DNA of 64,000 nucleotides from Linanthus parryae (lineage: Eukaryota; Streptophyta; Magnoliopsida; Ericales; Polemoniaceae), in assembly GCA_023055425.1 (NCBI GenBank), contig JALGPY010000004.1, forward strand, positions 114,307,504 through 114,371,503. The letters are read 5' to 3'. A program made the position numbers and the translations under genes. The notes under the pieces were generated by a model. That model was not told the origin of the DNA. It made no database searches and saw nothing but the letters and a program-made list of their open reading frames with translations. Shown one piece after another: positions 11,701 through 23,800 of the stretch (position 1 is the first letter of the stretch; each line of letters starts with the position of its first letter).

Positions 11701-12960
11701 AAAGATCTGCACCATTGAAACTGCATTTTGAACTTCTTGAGGCAAGTTAGAGGATTGGTGTAAGTAATCCGCCTAATGATAGGGGTTGTTGATTGCAAGG
11801 GTTCCCAAATTTGGCAATCGTTTGCGTTTCTCTGAATTGAAATTAGAGTGCAATACTAAACATGGATTTCCATATCCAGGTAAAACGAGATATTATGTGG
11901 GTAACATAGCCAAAGGGAGGTAGCTGTCCTGGTTAGGGTTATTGACCCGGATACAAAATGATGAAATATAAGTAAGATTTGTTTGATAAGAAAATAATTA
12001 CAATTTGTTGTACCGGAGCACTTTACTCCACAAGTACAGATAGATGAGATGCACCTTCGTGGTGCAGATTCAAGAATTCGTCAATTTTCCGCCTTAATTG
12101 TTTGCAGGAGGACGAGATAGCTTAGTCCCAGACAGGTCCGTGGACTGGGCATCTCCTTTCCTCTGAACTACAAAGAAACCACCCCTTCCCGGGTCAGAGT
12201 GCTGAGTTTCACTTCTTGCATACGAAGTACTGACCATGTCATATTACCCCATTCTAACTCCCAAATCTCAAAACAAATTCTACCTATCTGATAACAATTT
12301 TCCCCTCACCTCCTACTATAGGTCCATGGATATTTTTTTCTGTTAAACCTACAGTATTATGTGGAAGACACCTAAAATGGAATGAATGTGTGTGGTTGAC
12401 CACTTTGCCCATGCACTATTAATTGCTTGGAGTTCAACATCCGTTTCCGCTTTCTTTATCGTGTATGGTCAAAATTGGGAGATAAATTTGTTCTTGCAAG
12501 TAAAAGCTTGGAGCAATTAGACTACAAAAGGAAGATTGGTAAATTAACCTCAGTATCAGTCCCCTATGAAAATGTGTATACTTCATGCTATGCCATCCTC
12601 AGACCTCAAATTCCAAAATAGAAATTGAAGTCTTAGATACAGAAAATGGCGGACCTATGAAGGGACTGGTTGGGCTACACCTCCACAAAAATTTCCCATA
12701 TTCGCAGTGTACTCTGTATTTTGTTCTTTAACTAATTTAAGGCCCTGTCGAAACTTCACAAGAATCTCCACTACTTAGCTTGGTTCATTAAAACAATATT
12801 TATGGGTTCTTTGGTGTATTCGACGTCATTAAATCCTGTACTTCATCTTGTTTATGTTGCGGTGAACCCAAATCTAACTTTTAGGTTTCATCTATTTGAA
12901 ACTATACTTGCTATAGTAGTTTAGGTTAGCCCCCTAGTATGACAAATTCCCTTGATCCAC
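8796..12960 (+). repeat. Tandem segmental duplication carrying a first exon
   Basis: The segment 8796-10984 recurs as 10985 to about 12,960. Both copies begin at the same 5' leader (ACAGAGACCAATCGATCTC). They carry the first exon, the start of intron 1 (AATTCCCTAAGTTGAATG), the landmarks TTTGGCAATCGTTTGCG, CCAGACAGGTCCGTGGACTG and GTTCAACATCCGTTTCCGC, and an end marked CAAATTCCCTTGA. Copy 1 contains a further internal repeat of about 110 bp (9235-9320 and 9347-9435, both with TATTTGGTTCCTGGGATATG) that copy 2 lacks, and copy 2 is shorter through scattered deletions. The copies remain very similar, so the event is fairly recent. Confidence 0.9.
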
Positions 12961-13802
12961 CCCTGATCACAGACACACTCTGTTTGAACCTGTTTTTTTG
13001 GCTATTGACACTTTCCACGCTTATGGATGCTGTAGATCAACATGCTCCTTTCCCTGTTCACCATAGAGGTGCATGGAGTGTGATAGACTATAGTTGAACA
13101 AGGACACATGTGGTGCAGGGGCTGAAAATTGGGGATACGTGGGGTCCTGCAGTATTATAAGGTGTATTAATATTAATGGAGTAATACTTATTTAGGTAGG
13201 ATTATGTAACTTGTTTGTTTACGCCATTATAAGGAAGAGTATTACTAGTTTTGAATCCCAGGTTTCCACCTACATCGTGGGTATTACCAACGAGATGGTA
13301 TTGAACCCCCCTGAAACTGTCTCTGCACCAAACGTCCCTACAGGTATTATTATTACTATACACATTCTTTGTCCCTGCACCAAACGTGCTCTAAGTACTT
13401 ATTTCCCTAGTAAGAAGTATCAGTTTCCAAGATCATAGGTCAATAAGATGGAAGTAGGACGAAAAAAGACGGGTTTTCTCGAATCTTGCCCTCTGTGGCA
13501 TGTGTTAAAAGTTCACTGGATATACTAATGGGCACGGTGTCACTTCCCAAGTTGGCGACTAGTAGATATTTGTTACTGTCTGTTGAAAAATAAGGCTTTA
13601 TGTTTTCCCGGGACTTGTAAGCATAAGTAACTCGTGTTAGCGAAACAAAATAGTTTTTCATGAGATACATCTAGCATTTCCAGAGGCTGTCGACTGGGAC
13701 CTGATACTCTGTAGGAAATGAAGCTAGTACATGGATAATTAATGAAAATAGAGAACAATAAAATTCATTTAGTTCAGGAATTACCTACATCCACTGAAGA
13801 AT

Positions 13803-13846
<44 letters not shown>

Positions 13847-16800
13847 TTCACTGCTGGATGGAACAGCAAACTGCCCAATGAGCCCGGGGCCCCATTAACA
13901 TTAAGGGGATTTATTAAAGTGACGGTATTCAGTGAGCTGAGATCACTATGTTACCATATCTACGTGGTGTTCAAGCCACTGAGTGTTAAAAGAGCTGTGG
14001 GATTCACAAACATGCTTCTTATTTGTCAAGTTGCAACTTCTGAGTGGCCTGGACTGCCACGTAGCCACTGCCAATTGGCGTTCCTGGTCAATCAATTGCC
14101 CTATTTTATTTAGAGTTGACAAGATAGTGTATGTCGCATGTTTTTGATTGCAATTGGAGTGACATTAACTCTTATGGGTGGTATATAAAAAAATAAAATA
14201 ATCTCAAATTGACAATGTTATTTGATTTCCCGATGTTTCCTGAATACACAGAAAAAACCTCCTATCTTTGATCCAGTCCATATGGGTGAAATATCAGATC
14301 GATCAGGTGTTTTTTTATGTTTTGGAGCATTCTCCTTGTTATTATGGGTTTAGTAGTTATCATGCTCTATTGATAACATATAAGTTTATTTGATTTACTC
14401 GTTTGTCTGTTGATTTTTTTATTCATAGTTTGATACTTTGATTATCTCTTACTCCAATATGATTGAATTTGTAAAGATATGCCATGAGATATTTTGTAGA
14501 TGACACTGTCATCTGCCTTATATTACTTCCTTTTCTTCTCTTGTTCTGTCACTTATTGTTAATATTAACTTTCAGCATTCTTGGACTACTATGATATACA
14601 ATACAAAGTTGTGGAGGTCAATCCACTGTTTAAAACGGAAATAAAATGGTCTGATTACAAAAAGGTGCCTATACTGATGGTGGATGGCGAGCGGCTGGTT
14701 GATTCATCAGGTTCTTTCATTATCTTAACTGATGTTGCCGACCCTCCTCTCACTTTGTCTTACCTTCAGCTTTGTCCTACACTCTATTGCAACTCTTTTG
14801 GAATATCTTCAGTTATTAGATTATTTCAAATCCTTGTCAAATAATGTGTTTCTTTTAACAGCTATAATTGATAAGCTAGGCAGCAAGATTATTCCTGGAA
14901 AATCCTTTGATTCAGTCCCAGATGACGATGAAGAGAAAATATGGCGCAGGTATGGTATTACTCTTTAATCAATCTTTTGTTGCAAGAACTTAATCTTGCT
15001 AAAAAGAACCCTTGTACGTTGCCAACTCTACAAATTTTGCGAGAGGTTTCTTCTTGGGGAATGTAACTTGAGTGTTGCAAAGGTAAATTCGGCCTCCTGA
15101 AGATACTGGGTTGATCGGATACATCCAGATTTGCTTTAGTTGGCCTCTGCATGTTTGAGCTGAATAAGAAAGAAGGTTTCCTCATGAGTGAGGCGGCAAG
15201 GTATCTCTGCCACTATCATGTGTGTGGCATAAGTTGAGTCTTAAATTTATCCGTAGGGGGTAAAATGCAATTCGCATTTTTGTTTATTAACGGAAATAAC
15301 TTTTGACAGAAAACCACCTCGCAGTTTCGCTTCACTGACACTTAGCTACATGCAGTATTGGTTTTACCACTTATCATCTCTACAGTTTGCAAATTTGCGA
15401 CACTTGAGTCCAAATGGACTAACCACTTATCTTTTCTCCTTTATTTTTCTTTTTTGTTTTTCTCTCTTCTAATTTTATTTATATATATATTTTTTTCTTT
15501 TTTTCTTCTTCATATTTATCTAATGGAAGTTAACGGTGTTAGTCCATTTGGACCTAAGTGTCGCAATTTTACAAACTGCAGAGACAATAAGTGGTAAAAC
15601 CAATACTGCTTGTAGCTAAGTGTCAGCGAGACGAAACTGCGAGGGGGTTTTCTGTCAAAAGTTATAACGGAAATGTCGACGGAGACCTATGTGAAACACT
15701 GAGCAATCCACAGGTTAGCTACTTGAAACTTTGTAAACCACAAGTCACCTATAAGAAACCGAGCCCAAACCACATGTCACATATCTGTAATTTACCCTTA
15801 ATATATTGAAATTAGGTACTATAGGGGTTAGTATTCGACATGTGTTTGGCATGAAGCCAAAGAAAGTGAACTGGCCTCTCATCTTCATTCACAAATGCGG
15901 TTAAACATGCAATTGGTATAGATTTATTTGTCTTCTTTGGAATGATCACAAACTGTTGAACCACACACGCCTATGGACAAAAATACCCAGACAGCTGGTC
16001 GAGTCTTTGCTTTGCTCCCCCCAGGTCACCAATTCAAGGCCACTGAAAGACTGTCGTACATTTACTTCTGGTCTCCATTTCTTTAGAAAACTATGTTGGT
16101 AGAAAGGATTACTTTGTGGTAGAGAGCATCATATTTTGCTTTTTATTGGTGGCGAGAGGCGGAGTACCACTTGGTTCTTCCTTGTTTCCATGAGGCTTTC
16201 TTTTGGTTAAGCTCTTATTGTAAGCATTTCTTAATCAAGTGATTTCTTAGTGTTGACGTCTCCATGAGTTTTTGGCATGACTTATTATTTTCTTACTATT
16301 TCGTGATGCAGATGGGTTGACGGTCATTTGGTTCACGTTCTGTCTCCAAATATCTACCGAAACCCTTCCGAGGCTTTGGAGTCCTTTGAATATATAACTA
16401 GCAGTGGTGCGTATGTGCAAGTTATATTTTTATTAGTATGTAGTGCGAGTCGGGTGTTGCATCCTGTGGTCCACACTTTCTTTTCCTGTACATGAAGCAA
16501 TGACATCTCCCTCACTGAATAGCAAAAGCTAAGGGTTGTTTTCTTCCTTCAGTAGTTATTAATCTTCGCTCTTCGCCTGTACTTACAGGTGAATTTAGCT
16601 ACCTAGGTAGGATTGCGGCGAAATATGTTGGCGCTACTGCAATGTACTATGTTTCCAAGAGACTGAAAAAGAAGCATAATATTACTGATGAACGTGCTGC
16701 CTTGTATGAAGCTGCAGAGACTTGGGTTAATGCACTAAATGGCAGGGATTTCTTGGGTACGTTAGCTCTATACTACTGCATTTGTTTCCTAACTAGTAAA

Positions 16801-17758
16801 TAAGAAGCCTGATGTTTGTCAATAGCATGATGGATAATGGACAACTCGGATTATTAGCCCTCATAGTACCCTCCGCATTTCTGGGACTGTTTGACTTGTC
16901 CATCATGAGGCAAGGGTTCTTTTGTGGGACTGTTTGTCCATTACTTAAGGTCATCCCTGGAACCCTTCATTGCTATAGGTATATTATCCTGCACTTCTTG
17001 ATCTATGGGCTTGGGAATCGGCTTATAAAATTTCCGTAATTCAATGAACGTTCTCAATGTATTATGATGATAGTATACGCTTGAATATACTTGTAATTAA
17101 TTTGGGAAACTGGCATTGATTTTTCCCCCGTATCATATGGTCTGCACAGAGTACTGATGAACTGATGCAACTTAAGTTTGATTTTCCGTTAAAAGTTAAT
17201 GGTTACTCGTTTATGTTTAAGAATCGTTCATAAATTGTAATAAATGAATAACTGCATCATTAACATTCTACGAGTAGAAGAGTTGTGATATGGGGTAGAT
17301 TCATGTTTGAAAACTTGTTGAGTTGGGTCTCTTGAGCTTTAGCATTGTACACTTGGTTTTGATGTATCTAGGATAGTGCATTGTTTTCTTATACTAAAAA
17401 TTGAGGCTCCCTCGCTTGTTTTTCATGATCTATGAAAGTAATATAGATCAGTAGATCTTTTGTGAACCCTTTTAAGTCCAACAGTCCATAGGTGTCTATA
17501 TCTAGTATTACTATATAACCAATTATTGGAACACACATCTAATATTCTTGGTTTCTTCCCTGACTTACCGAGGTTTAACTTTTCCCAACTGTTACAGGTG
17601 GTTCGAAGCCTAATCTAGCTGATCTTGCCGCCTTTGGGGTTTTAAAACCTATTCGCTATCTCAAATCAGGGATAGATATGGTGGAGAACACACGCATTGG
17701 TGAATGGTATACAAGAATGGAGGCTGCCGTTGGAAAGTCTTCAAGGATCAATGCCTAG
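8862..17758 (+). CDS. Prostaglandin E synthase 2-like thioredoxin-fold/GST protein
   Basis: Six exons join in frame with GT-AG borders: 8862-9213, 14576-14710, 14862-14949, 16312-16406, 16589-16756 and 17598-17758 (332 residues). The order is an N-terminal leader rich in Ser/Thr and Arg (likely mitochondrial), a hydrophobic segment (VASVGVAGTLLTVAGATVLF) and a glutaredoxin-like fold opening LYQYEACPFCNKV with a CPFC motif. Then come KVPILMVDGERLVDSS (the cis-Pro glutathione-site region) and a helical GST-C-like domain with WVDGHLVHVLSPNIYRN and YVGATAMYFVSKRLKKK. The protein ends at the TAG at 17756. This is the full domain order of plant proteins related to membrane-associated prostaglandin E synthase 2. 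Their role in plants is unsettled, so I infer a thiol/glutathione-linked membrane protein. Intron 1 is over 5 kb because of the duplication, which supplies a second first exon at 11,051. Introns 1 and 3 also hold a T homopolymer (13,806-13,843) and a fold-back element. Confidence 0.9.
11051..11393 (+). CDS. Duplicate, still-open first exon of the PGES2-like gene
   Basis: This copy keeps the ATG, an open frame, the leader, the hydrophobic segment and the CPFC motif, and it ends in the same phase at a GT (AAAG|GTGCGC). It differs from copy 1 by an in-frame loss of 9 bases (three residues in the Thr/Ser run) and a few substitutions. Joined to exon 2 at 14,576, it would give a 329-residue protein. 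Its donor, GTGCGC, is further from consensus than the GTAAGA of copy 1, so it may be spliced less well. It could serve as an alternative first exon or be a fossil. RNA evidence is needed to tell. Confidence 0.7.
15245..15805. mobile_element. Fold-back MITE in intron 3 of the PGES2-like gene
   Basis: Two arms of about 130 bp, at roughly 15,290-15,425 and 15,530-15,675, are inverted copies of each other. Matching pieces include CTTTTGACAGAAAACC with GGTTTTCTGTCAAAAG, ACTGACACTTAGCTAC with GTAGCTAAGTGTCAG, and TTGGTTTTACCACTTAT with ATAAGTGGTAAAACCAA. The loop is T-rich. Weaker outer similarity (GGGTAAAATGCAA at 15,258 against a TAATTTACCC at 15,789) suggests the true ends lie further out. Length and structure fit a non-autonomous Mutator-like fold-back element. 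Transcribed from the gene, it would make a long hairpin inside the intron. Confidence 0.8.
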
Positions 17759-18412
17759 ACTGATAAGCGCTATAAAGTAGTCATAAAATACACTTTTTCC
17801 CGAATTTGATTGTCCGCTGACAGGTTGAGCATGTCAAATTTGAAGCAGAGTGTCTGTAGGTCCAACTATTTTGGTCCTTTAAGAGATTTTGGTAGAAGGC
17901 AGTGATATTTGTATGCTATGGTGCCTATATTCTTTGCGAGCTGGAGTGATTTAGGTTACAGTACATTTCATGGTTACATGATTTTGTAGCAGATGAAATA
18001 AAGACCGACCAAGTTTTCCGAATGTAGAAGTCGTTACATGGTACAATTTGTTTAGCATCACATATTGTTCGCGAATGTTTCAAAATACAGGCGAATGTTT
18101 CAAGGACATACTGTTTTGTTGCGATGTTTTGATACTTTGGAATCACAGGGTTTGGTTCGCTTGTTGCTTATATTATGAAGTTTGTGCTTGAAAGATTGCA
18201 GATGAATGGAGGGTTTGAAAACAGAAGCACTCTGAGTGCAAAAACTGCACCAGAGTGCGTTAGGAGTTTGTATTTGTAACAGTAAACTGCTAATTCATTC
18301 ATGTTATCATGTAGCTGGCTTACTATGCAAAGCAAAAGGCATAGAAGGACATCTTAGTACTCTACTAACTTATTATGGGTCCTAGGTTACTTATCATCAA
18401 AGGTTCAAACAG
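17759..18412. other. 3' flanks of two convergent genes
   Basis: This stretch separates the stop of the PGES2-like gene (plus) from the stop of the sulfotransferase (minus). It holds no open frame of note. Both 3' untranslated regions and polyadenylation sites should lie here. I can see only A/T-rich signal candidates such as AATAAAG near 17,998 (plus strand). Confidence 0.5.
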
Positions 18413-19465
18413 CTAAAACATGAAGCCGCAATTGCTGAACTTATGATGAATGATCTGGTCCAGCTCCTCTGCCATTTCAGCAGTCAAATAATTCTTCCAG
18501 TCTCCAACTTTACCCTTCCTGAAGAACCTGTTATTTTCATATCCTTGTGAGTTGGTTATCGCCCGATGCTTACCCTTCCTGTTCACATCCAAATTGCTCA
18601 AGTTCTCAAAACTACAAAACTCTACTATTTCCTTCACCACCTCGTCCTTCTCCTCCTCAACTGTGAAAGGACAACCCATAAACTCCGCCAACATTTTCAC
18701 ATAATGTGCGGTATTCATCATCAAATCTTCATATTTCAGAATAAGTACCTTTTCAGGAGACTTTAAGCTTCCTCTAAAGTACCCTAAAACATGATCCCAA
18801 TAGGGTCCATTCACAGACATTCCTTTACAGAACATCTGAAACAAGTCGCTTAGCTGAAGAGCTTCTCCGTCCTTGAGCACAAATTTGCTCATGACATTCC
18901 AAAGAGATACGAATACGTCCTTTGGGTCCCTATAAATGTAAACAATCTTACACTGTGAGGCTATTATAGATTCCGGCAAGGATTCATAAGGAATGTGCGT
19001 GGACACGAGAGGTAGTTCCGGATCTGTCTTAGGTTGACCTTTAGAAAGGTCAAACTCCAAGAAAGGGACACAGTCATGGGGGAGGTTAGTGAGCAAAGGG
19101 CTTCCGGAAACATCCCCAAAACGAGTTCGGGTCACAACAGCAAATGCCAGGGCTTTGAGCCATGTGGTGCCGGATTTTGGGGAGCTGCAGAGGAAGATAT
19201 CGCTGGGTTGGGCAGTGAAGTGTTGTTGAGCTGATATGGTTCCTGTGAGGAACCAGTAATTGTACCAAAAGCCTTGATATAGGTAAAGATGGTTATGAAT
19301 TGGCCATCCACCTGGTACTTTGGGAAGGGTTTTGATGATCTCTTCATGATCATTGGTTTTTTTAGTATCTGCTGCTGTGTGATGTTGGTCTTCTTCCTTG
19401 ACGCTGTTGGTGGTTTTCAGGAAGTTGTTGCTGCTTCCTTGTTCAGATGGCAATGAGGATTCCAT
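18413..19465 (-). CDS. Cytosolic sulfotransferase (SOT), flavonoid/hydroxyjasmonate type
   Basis: This is an intron-less gene of about 350 residues, the usual size for plant SOTs, which move sulfate from PAPS to small hydroxylated acceptors. It carries the 5'-phosphosulfate loop PKSGTTWLKAL (about residues 96-106) and the catalytic histidine in VSTHIPY (about residue 157). It also has the 3'-phosphate site YRDPKDVFVSLW (about 178-189), PYWDHVLGYF and the C-terminal PAPS motif RKGKVGDWKNYL. I chose the ATG at 19,465 over one at 19,528. A TATA-like element lies at 19,531-19,540, only a few bases from the upstream ATG, which would therefore not be in the mRNA. The acceptor cannot be told from sequence; the relatives act on flavonols, hydroxyjasmonate or brassinosteroids. 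A fragment of the same family lies 0.8 kb upstream and an intact paralogue at 36.3 kb. Confidence 0.92.
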   Translation of the reverse strand: MESSLPSEQGSSNNFLKTTNSVKEEDQHHTAADTKKTNDHEEIIKTLPKVPGGWPIHNHLYLYQGFWYNYWFLTGTISAQQHFTAQPSDIFLCSSPKSGTTWLKALAFAVVTRTRFGDVSGSPLLTNLPHDCVPFLEFDLSKGQPKTDPELPLVSTHIPYESLPESIIASQCKIVYIYRDPKDVFVSLWNVMSKFVLKDGEALQLSDLFQMFCKGMSVNGPYWDHVLGYFRGSLKSPEKVLILKYEDLMMNTAHYVKMLAEFMGCPFTVEEEKDEVVKEIVEFCSFENLSNLDVNRKGKHRAITNSQGYENNRFFRKGKVGDWKNYLTAEMAEELDQIIHHKFSNCGFMF

Positions 19466-19530
19466 CAGCAGCAATGTCTTCTTCCTCTTCTCTCTTTCTC
19501 TGTGTGAAGAGATGTACGATGATGGCACGA

Positions 19531-19540
19531 GTTATTTATA
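19531..19540 (-). promoter_or_regulatory. TATA-like element of the sulfotransferase gene
   Basis: On the minus strand this reads TATAAATAAC. It lies about 66-75 bases upstream of the chosen ATG at 19,465. Transcription about 30 bases downstream would start near 19,500 and exclude the alternative upstream ATG. Confidence 0.55.
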
Positions 19541-19559
19541 ACGTTAAAGATGTGATTTT

Positions 19560-20269
19560 TGGTGTGACAAAAAGTGCATTAACTGTAGTGTAGCAAAGTA
19601 GAAAGATTTGTCAAAAAAAATGTGACTACATTTCGGCTTTTTTAAAGAGATTCGACAGTTATTTTTGAAAAGTAAATATTAAAATTTTAAAACATTATTG
19701 TATATTTATTAATATAATTTATTACATTTTCGGTATTAATTTTGGTGCTGGTCATTTCATTTATGATATACTTCACCACTTGTTTGTAACTATCATTTTA
19801 TGAGCATTTGGTGTACATAATTAGCATGCAAATCTTTGGAGTAAATGGTGAAATAATGGAGAGGCATTCAGTGTGTTAATTGCCCTTAACTGGTTTAGTT
19901 ATTCCCATTTATTATTGTATCAAACTATCATTAATCTTCCAGTCATTTGGTTGTACTATATATAAACGTCTACGGTTCGGGGACGGGTTCACAGAAACTG
20001 GCGTGAGCCGTGTGACCCTTGCAACGGCGGGACTGCGAGGATCTACGATGTAAGACAGTGTCCTACCATTGCGCCTCTCACACTCATGCCAGCAATATTT
20101 TTCACATAATGTTCACTATTTTGATACTATATTGTCTATTTTATTGAGCTATTTAGACTATTACGAACGTGACTAATGACTGTTTCTTGCATGTTTCTGT
20201 CGCAGATGACTAACAATTTTGAACCTGGCAAATATCGGCTCAGAAGATTATTTTTTCTAATAGCACAAT
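19560..20269. other. Upstream region of the sulfotransferase, no gene
   Basis: This is A/T-rich promoter-side DNA. A GC-richer patch at 19,975-20,095 (with GACGGGTTCACAGAAACTGG and CTACCATTGCGCCTCTCAC) stands out. It has an A-box-like GCGCAATGGTAGG on the minus strand but no convincing B box. It may be part of a dispersed repeat. Confidence 0.4.
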
Positions 20270-20597
20270 GCGCGGCATCTGCCATAAAATCTTAGTATTT
20301 GAAGATTATATGCAGTCGAGGGGACTCTATTCTTGCTTGCAAGTAGCCCAAGACGTGATCTCAAGAGGGTCCGTTTGCAGATATTCTTTTACAAAACATC
20401 TCGAGGGCCACATCTAGCTGAAGAGCTTCACCGTCCTGGGTCACAAATTTGCTCATGAAATGCCACAGAGAAACGAAATCATCCTTTGGATTCCCACAAA
20501 TGTAAACAATCTTCTTACACACTTGGGAGTCTATTAACTGATTTCGGCAAGGATGAAAAAGAAATGTGTGCTCAGGAATGGGATGAATGACAAACAA
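20270..20597 (-). pseudogene. Sulfotransferase fragment
   Basis: The frame 20,597-20,361 matches the middle of the intact SOT. KIVYICGNPKDDFVSLWHFMSKF aligns with the 3'-phosphate site, and GEALQLDVALEMFCKRISANGP with the following helix. The binding arginine of YRDPKD is replaced (CGNPKD), and the frame breaks just before the expected PYWDHVLGY. A WDHVLGYLQA-like trace and SPRLHIIF continue out of frame to about 20,270. The start, the PAPS loop and the C-terminus are absent. It is a decayed tandem copy of the neighbour at 18.4 kb. Confidence 0.85.
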
Positions 20598-20851
20598 AAG
20601 ATAGCGAACAACATGGACATAAAAGAAGGGAATTTGGATTTCAGTTACTATCTCTTTACTCTATAGGTCTGCCTTTGAGCAGAAAAACCCGCAAGTTCAG
20701 AGTTGCAGAGACCTACTGTAGTAGTTTCACCATTAAAAAAAAAAAAAAAAAACTTTATTGTGCAGGCATTATTATCGCAAAAAATCTATATACGTTCTTC
20801 TCAAAAGTGCAAGGGACCATCTTAGTGTGATGTCAAAAATGAAAACCATTG

Positions 20852-23800
20852 TCAGAAAAATGATCCCTCATCATCACAGGCTAAGGCAAGAAGTTGAGTT
20901 AACTGTTCATCCGTCCACTCCAGAAGTGATGACTTTTGCTTTAGAGGCTGTCTTTGAGTTCCAACCCCATTTATCACCTGAGTTCCTTGATCACTTTCAG
21001 TCTCAACCAATTTAGCAGCAGAACTATTGTTAAGGAGACCGCTTGATGTATGTCCTCCTTCGTGTGCTTCATTCACAGGTTCATTTGTAATGTTCGCTTC
21101 CATTCCATTTGCCTTCTTGAGGATATTTTGTGTGGCATTTTGGCTTAGCAAAGAGGCATTCTGTTCAACCACCTGAACTTGTTCTTGTCTACTTGTGCTG
21201 CTGCAACGGCTGCTTTGGGGAAGTTGATTTTCTTTATCTGATTGGCTTTTGTAATGTGCTGTTCCTGTCACATTGGCATGTTGTCTGGTAACATTAGAGG
21301 TTCCTTGAGGCATCTCCACCTCTGTAGATCTGCGGGCATTACCTGTTTCCCTACTGCACTCTGATATAGTGGAAGGGCGTTAGTAAGGAGTCCATGTTTC
21401 AAAATTCAAAGTATTCATTCAAAATTAAACTTGAACATTGGTGGACTTATTGCTTCAAGGGTAAGAGAAAAGGAGAAGACTATCATCTACCTTTGTCCAG
21501 AACAGATTTTAGAGCAGCCACTGGGTAATCTTGGTTTAAAGAAACTGCATTGTCTTTAGAAATGACCTGCCATAAACAAGTTTATAGAAGATGATCAGTT
21601 AAGAGTATTTGGGGAATAGAACACAGTGTCACAGCAGTCACATCCCAAATTTGATTCTCTTGGGTGGTAATTTTCACATGTTGGTGTCAACTTCAACATG
21701 ATGCCGATTTGCTCACTTCTGATTTCCAGCATAAAACTGCTAGTTCTTCTAGAGAACATAAACTATACATTATACAGTGAGTTACAGGCCTTAACCACAC
21801 TACCATTATTTTCTCAAAATAAAGAACTACGATAGGGATAACGTTATTTTCAAAATAGTACACTTCATTCTGGAAGGGTGAATTTTCAGTCCAGATCTAC
21901 CCCGGTAAAATGGAAAGACGGTAGGGGAAAAGAAGAGTCATAATATAAAGTATGAATGGACCTCGGACATGAGAAATATAGATTTTTTTATGATGGTCTA
22001 ATGTCTGGAAGCCTTCTCATGTCCTAACAATTCAGTGGACATATCACTGTATCATGCTCTGAGTTCCCTTCCTACTTCAGGAACCAGATCAATTCATATT
22101 CTCGGTAATACATGCCTGAGTTACTCAGATTCATCTCCATAAGAAAGGAAATATCGCTGGACGTGAAAAGTCTAAAGTTTGAAGTACGCCTGCACAGAGC
22201 GTAGAGCCCATGCTTACCGGTTGAAGGTTGTTCTAAGGATGACAGTAAAAAAAACTTTAGTTAACTGAAAGATCATCAGATATCAAGAATTTTCAGGGTA
22301 GATAAAGTTGTAGCAGTCAAATGTTGGCAAGTGAATTACTTAGCTGAATGAAGGAAACTTCAAACTCTGCATCCATAGACCCCAAACCCCAACTATACAC
22401 TTCCATTTACCTGAATGTAAGAACTCACTAGCAGCACGAGTGGGAACACAACAAAAGTATATGGAATTACTCATCAAATTTAAAATCTCTTTAAGGAAGA
22501 AGACTATAGGGTTCCCAAACAAATGTGTTCTGTAAGATAGATATAGATGACAATGTACATTGACTGGTGGTCCGGTGACCATTCATAAACTACTAACAAA
22601 ATTGAGAAGACAATATAATCGGCAACAGTTTCGCCTAAATATAAAGATGATGACCTGCAGTTTGTTCCAGCAAAAGAGAGCAGTATTTAAATGAGCTCAG
22701 CTGGACATATTTTACCAGAAACGTGGTACGCTGCGGTACGCCGGTACGTGGGACGGGAATGGGAACGAGAAACGCGATAGGTGCCGGTACGGGGTACGCT
22801 AGGGGTAGGCTTCTCCGGAACGATGTCCGGGACGAAATACAATTACTAGGAACAAGGAACACTATTTAGGAACAATTATTCCCCCGGTTACCTAGAAAGT
22901 CCAACAATATCAATTAAGCAGTTTCATACTTCCATTCTCAAATCCAGTTATTATGATAACATAACTTTGTGCATGTAAGTGCCACTGATTACAACTAATA
23001 TAAACACATCAATTGTGTACTCAGTCTACGAAACGTTCGGGTCGATGCTTTCTGCGTTTCGGGTCGAAAACGTACCGCGTTTCGGTACGTACGACTCGGA
23101 ACGAGAAACGCGGCTACTTTTACGTTTCTGGTAACATAGAGCTGGACTAGTAAGATTACAAATTTCATGTCCCAAGATTGGATGACTTGATGACAGTTTC
23201 TATATTCAAGATCAACAACAAGAACCATTTTCTCTCATGTAAAATACATAAAAAATTGATGGGAATGTGGCTGTCAAAGTTGAGAGTAAATGGTAAGATC
23301 ACAACTTTATTACTCCAGCGTAAGACTATTGGATTATGAATGCACAGCAGTGACGGAAACTTGGAATTATAGTGATGAACTAGTACCTTGACCACATTGC
23401 TATTGGTGATGTTGATATAACAAGCGGACCGAGAAGGTGAAAACACAGCCACCTGCAAGAACCATGTTGTACTAAGTATCTCCCAGATTCCACTTAAAAG
23501 AAACACTGTACTAACCATTAAATAGCACATCAATTATTACTAATTGTAAGGAAAGACTAACAATACTTATCCAAGAAAAACTTTAACCTATTATGAGCAT
23601 TGGGATGATCTTAGGGTTTATATATGTTCGTAAAGGCATACCTTCTGGAGTATCAAAACAGAACCAACTGATACATCTTTTCTAATCTGAACCTCTTCAA
23701 GAACTTTGCGATGAATTGAAGCCCCAATAGTACCAGTAGGATCCTAATGCAAAAAACGATCCCAATTCACTAAATAAAATATCGTGATCAACTACATATC

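Noticed and set aside
13100..13435. MITE in intron 1 of the PGES2-like gene
   Set aside because: CCCTGCACCAAACGT words recur, but I could not pair two inverted ends or find a target duplication.
19975..20095. Possible tRNA or SINE on the minus strand
   Set aside because: An A-box-like word is present but no B box at the right distance and no cloverleaf.
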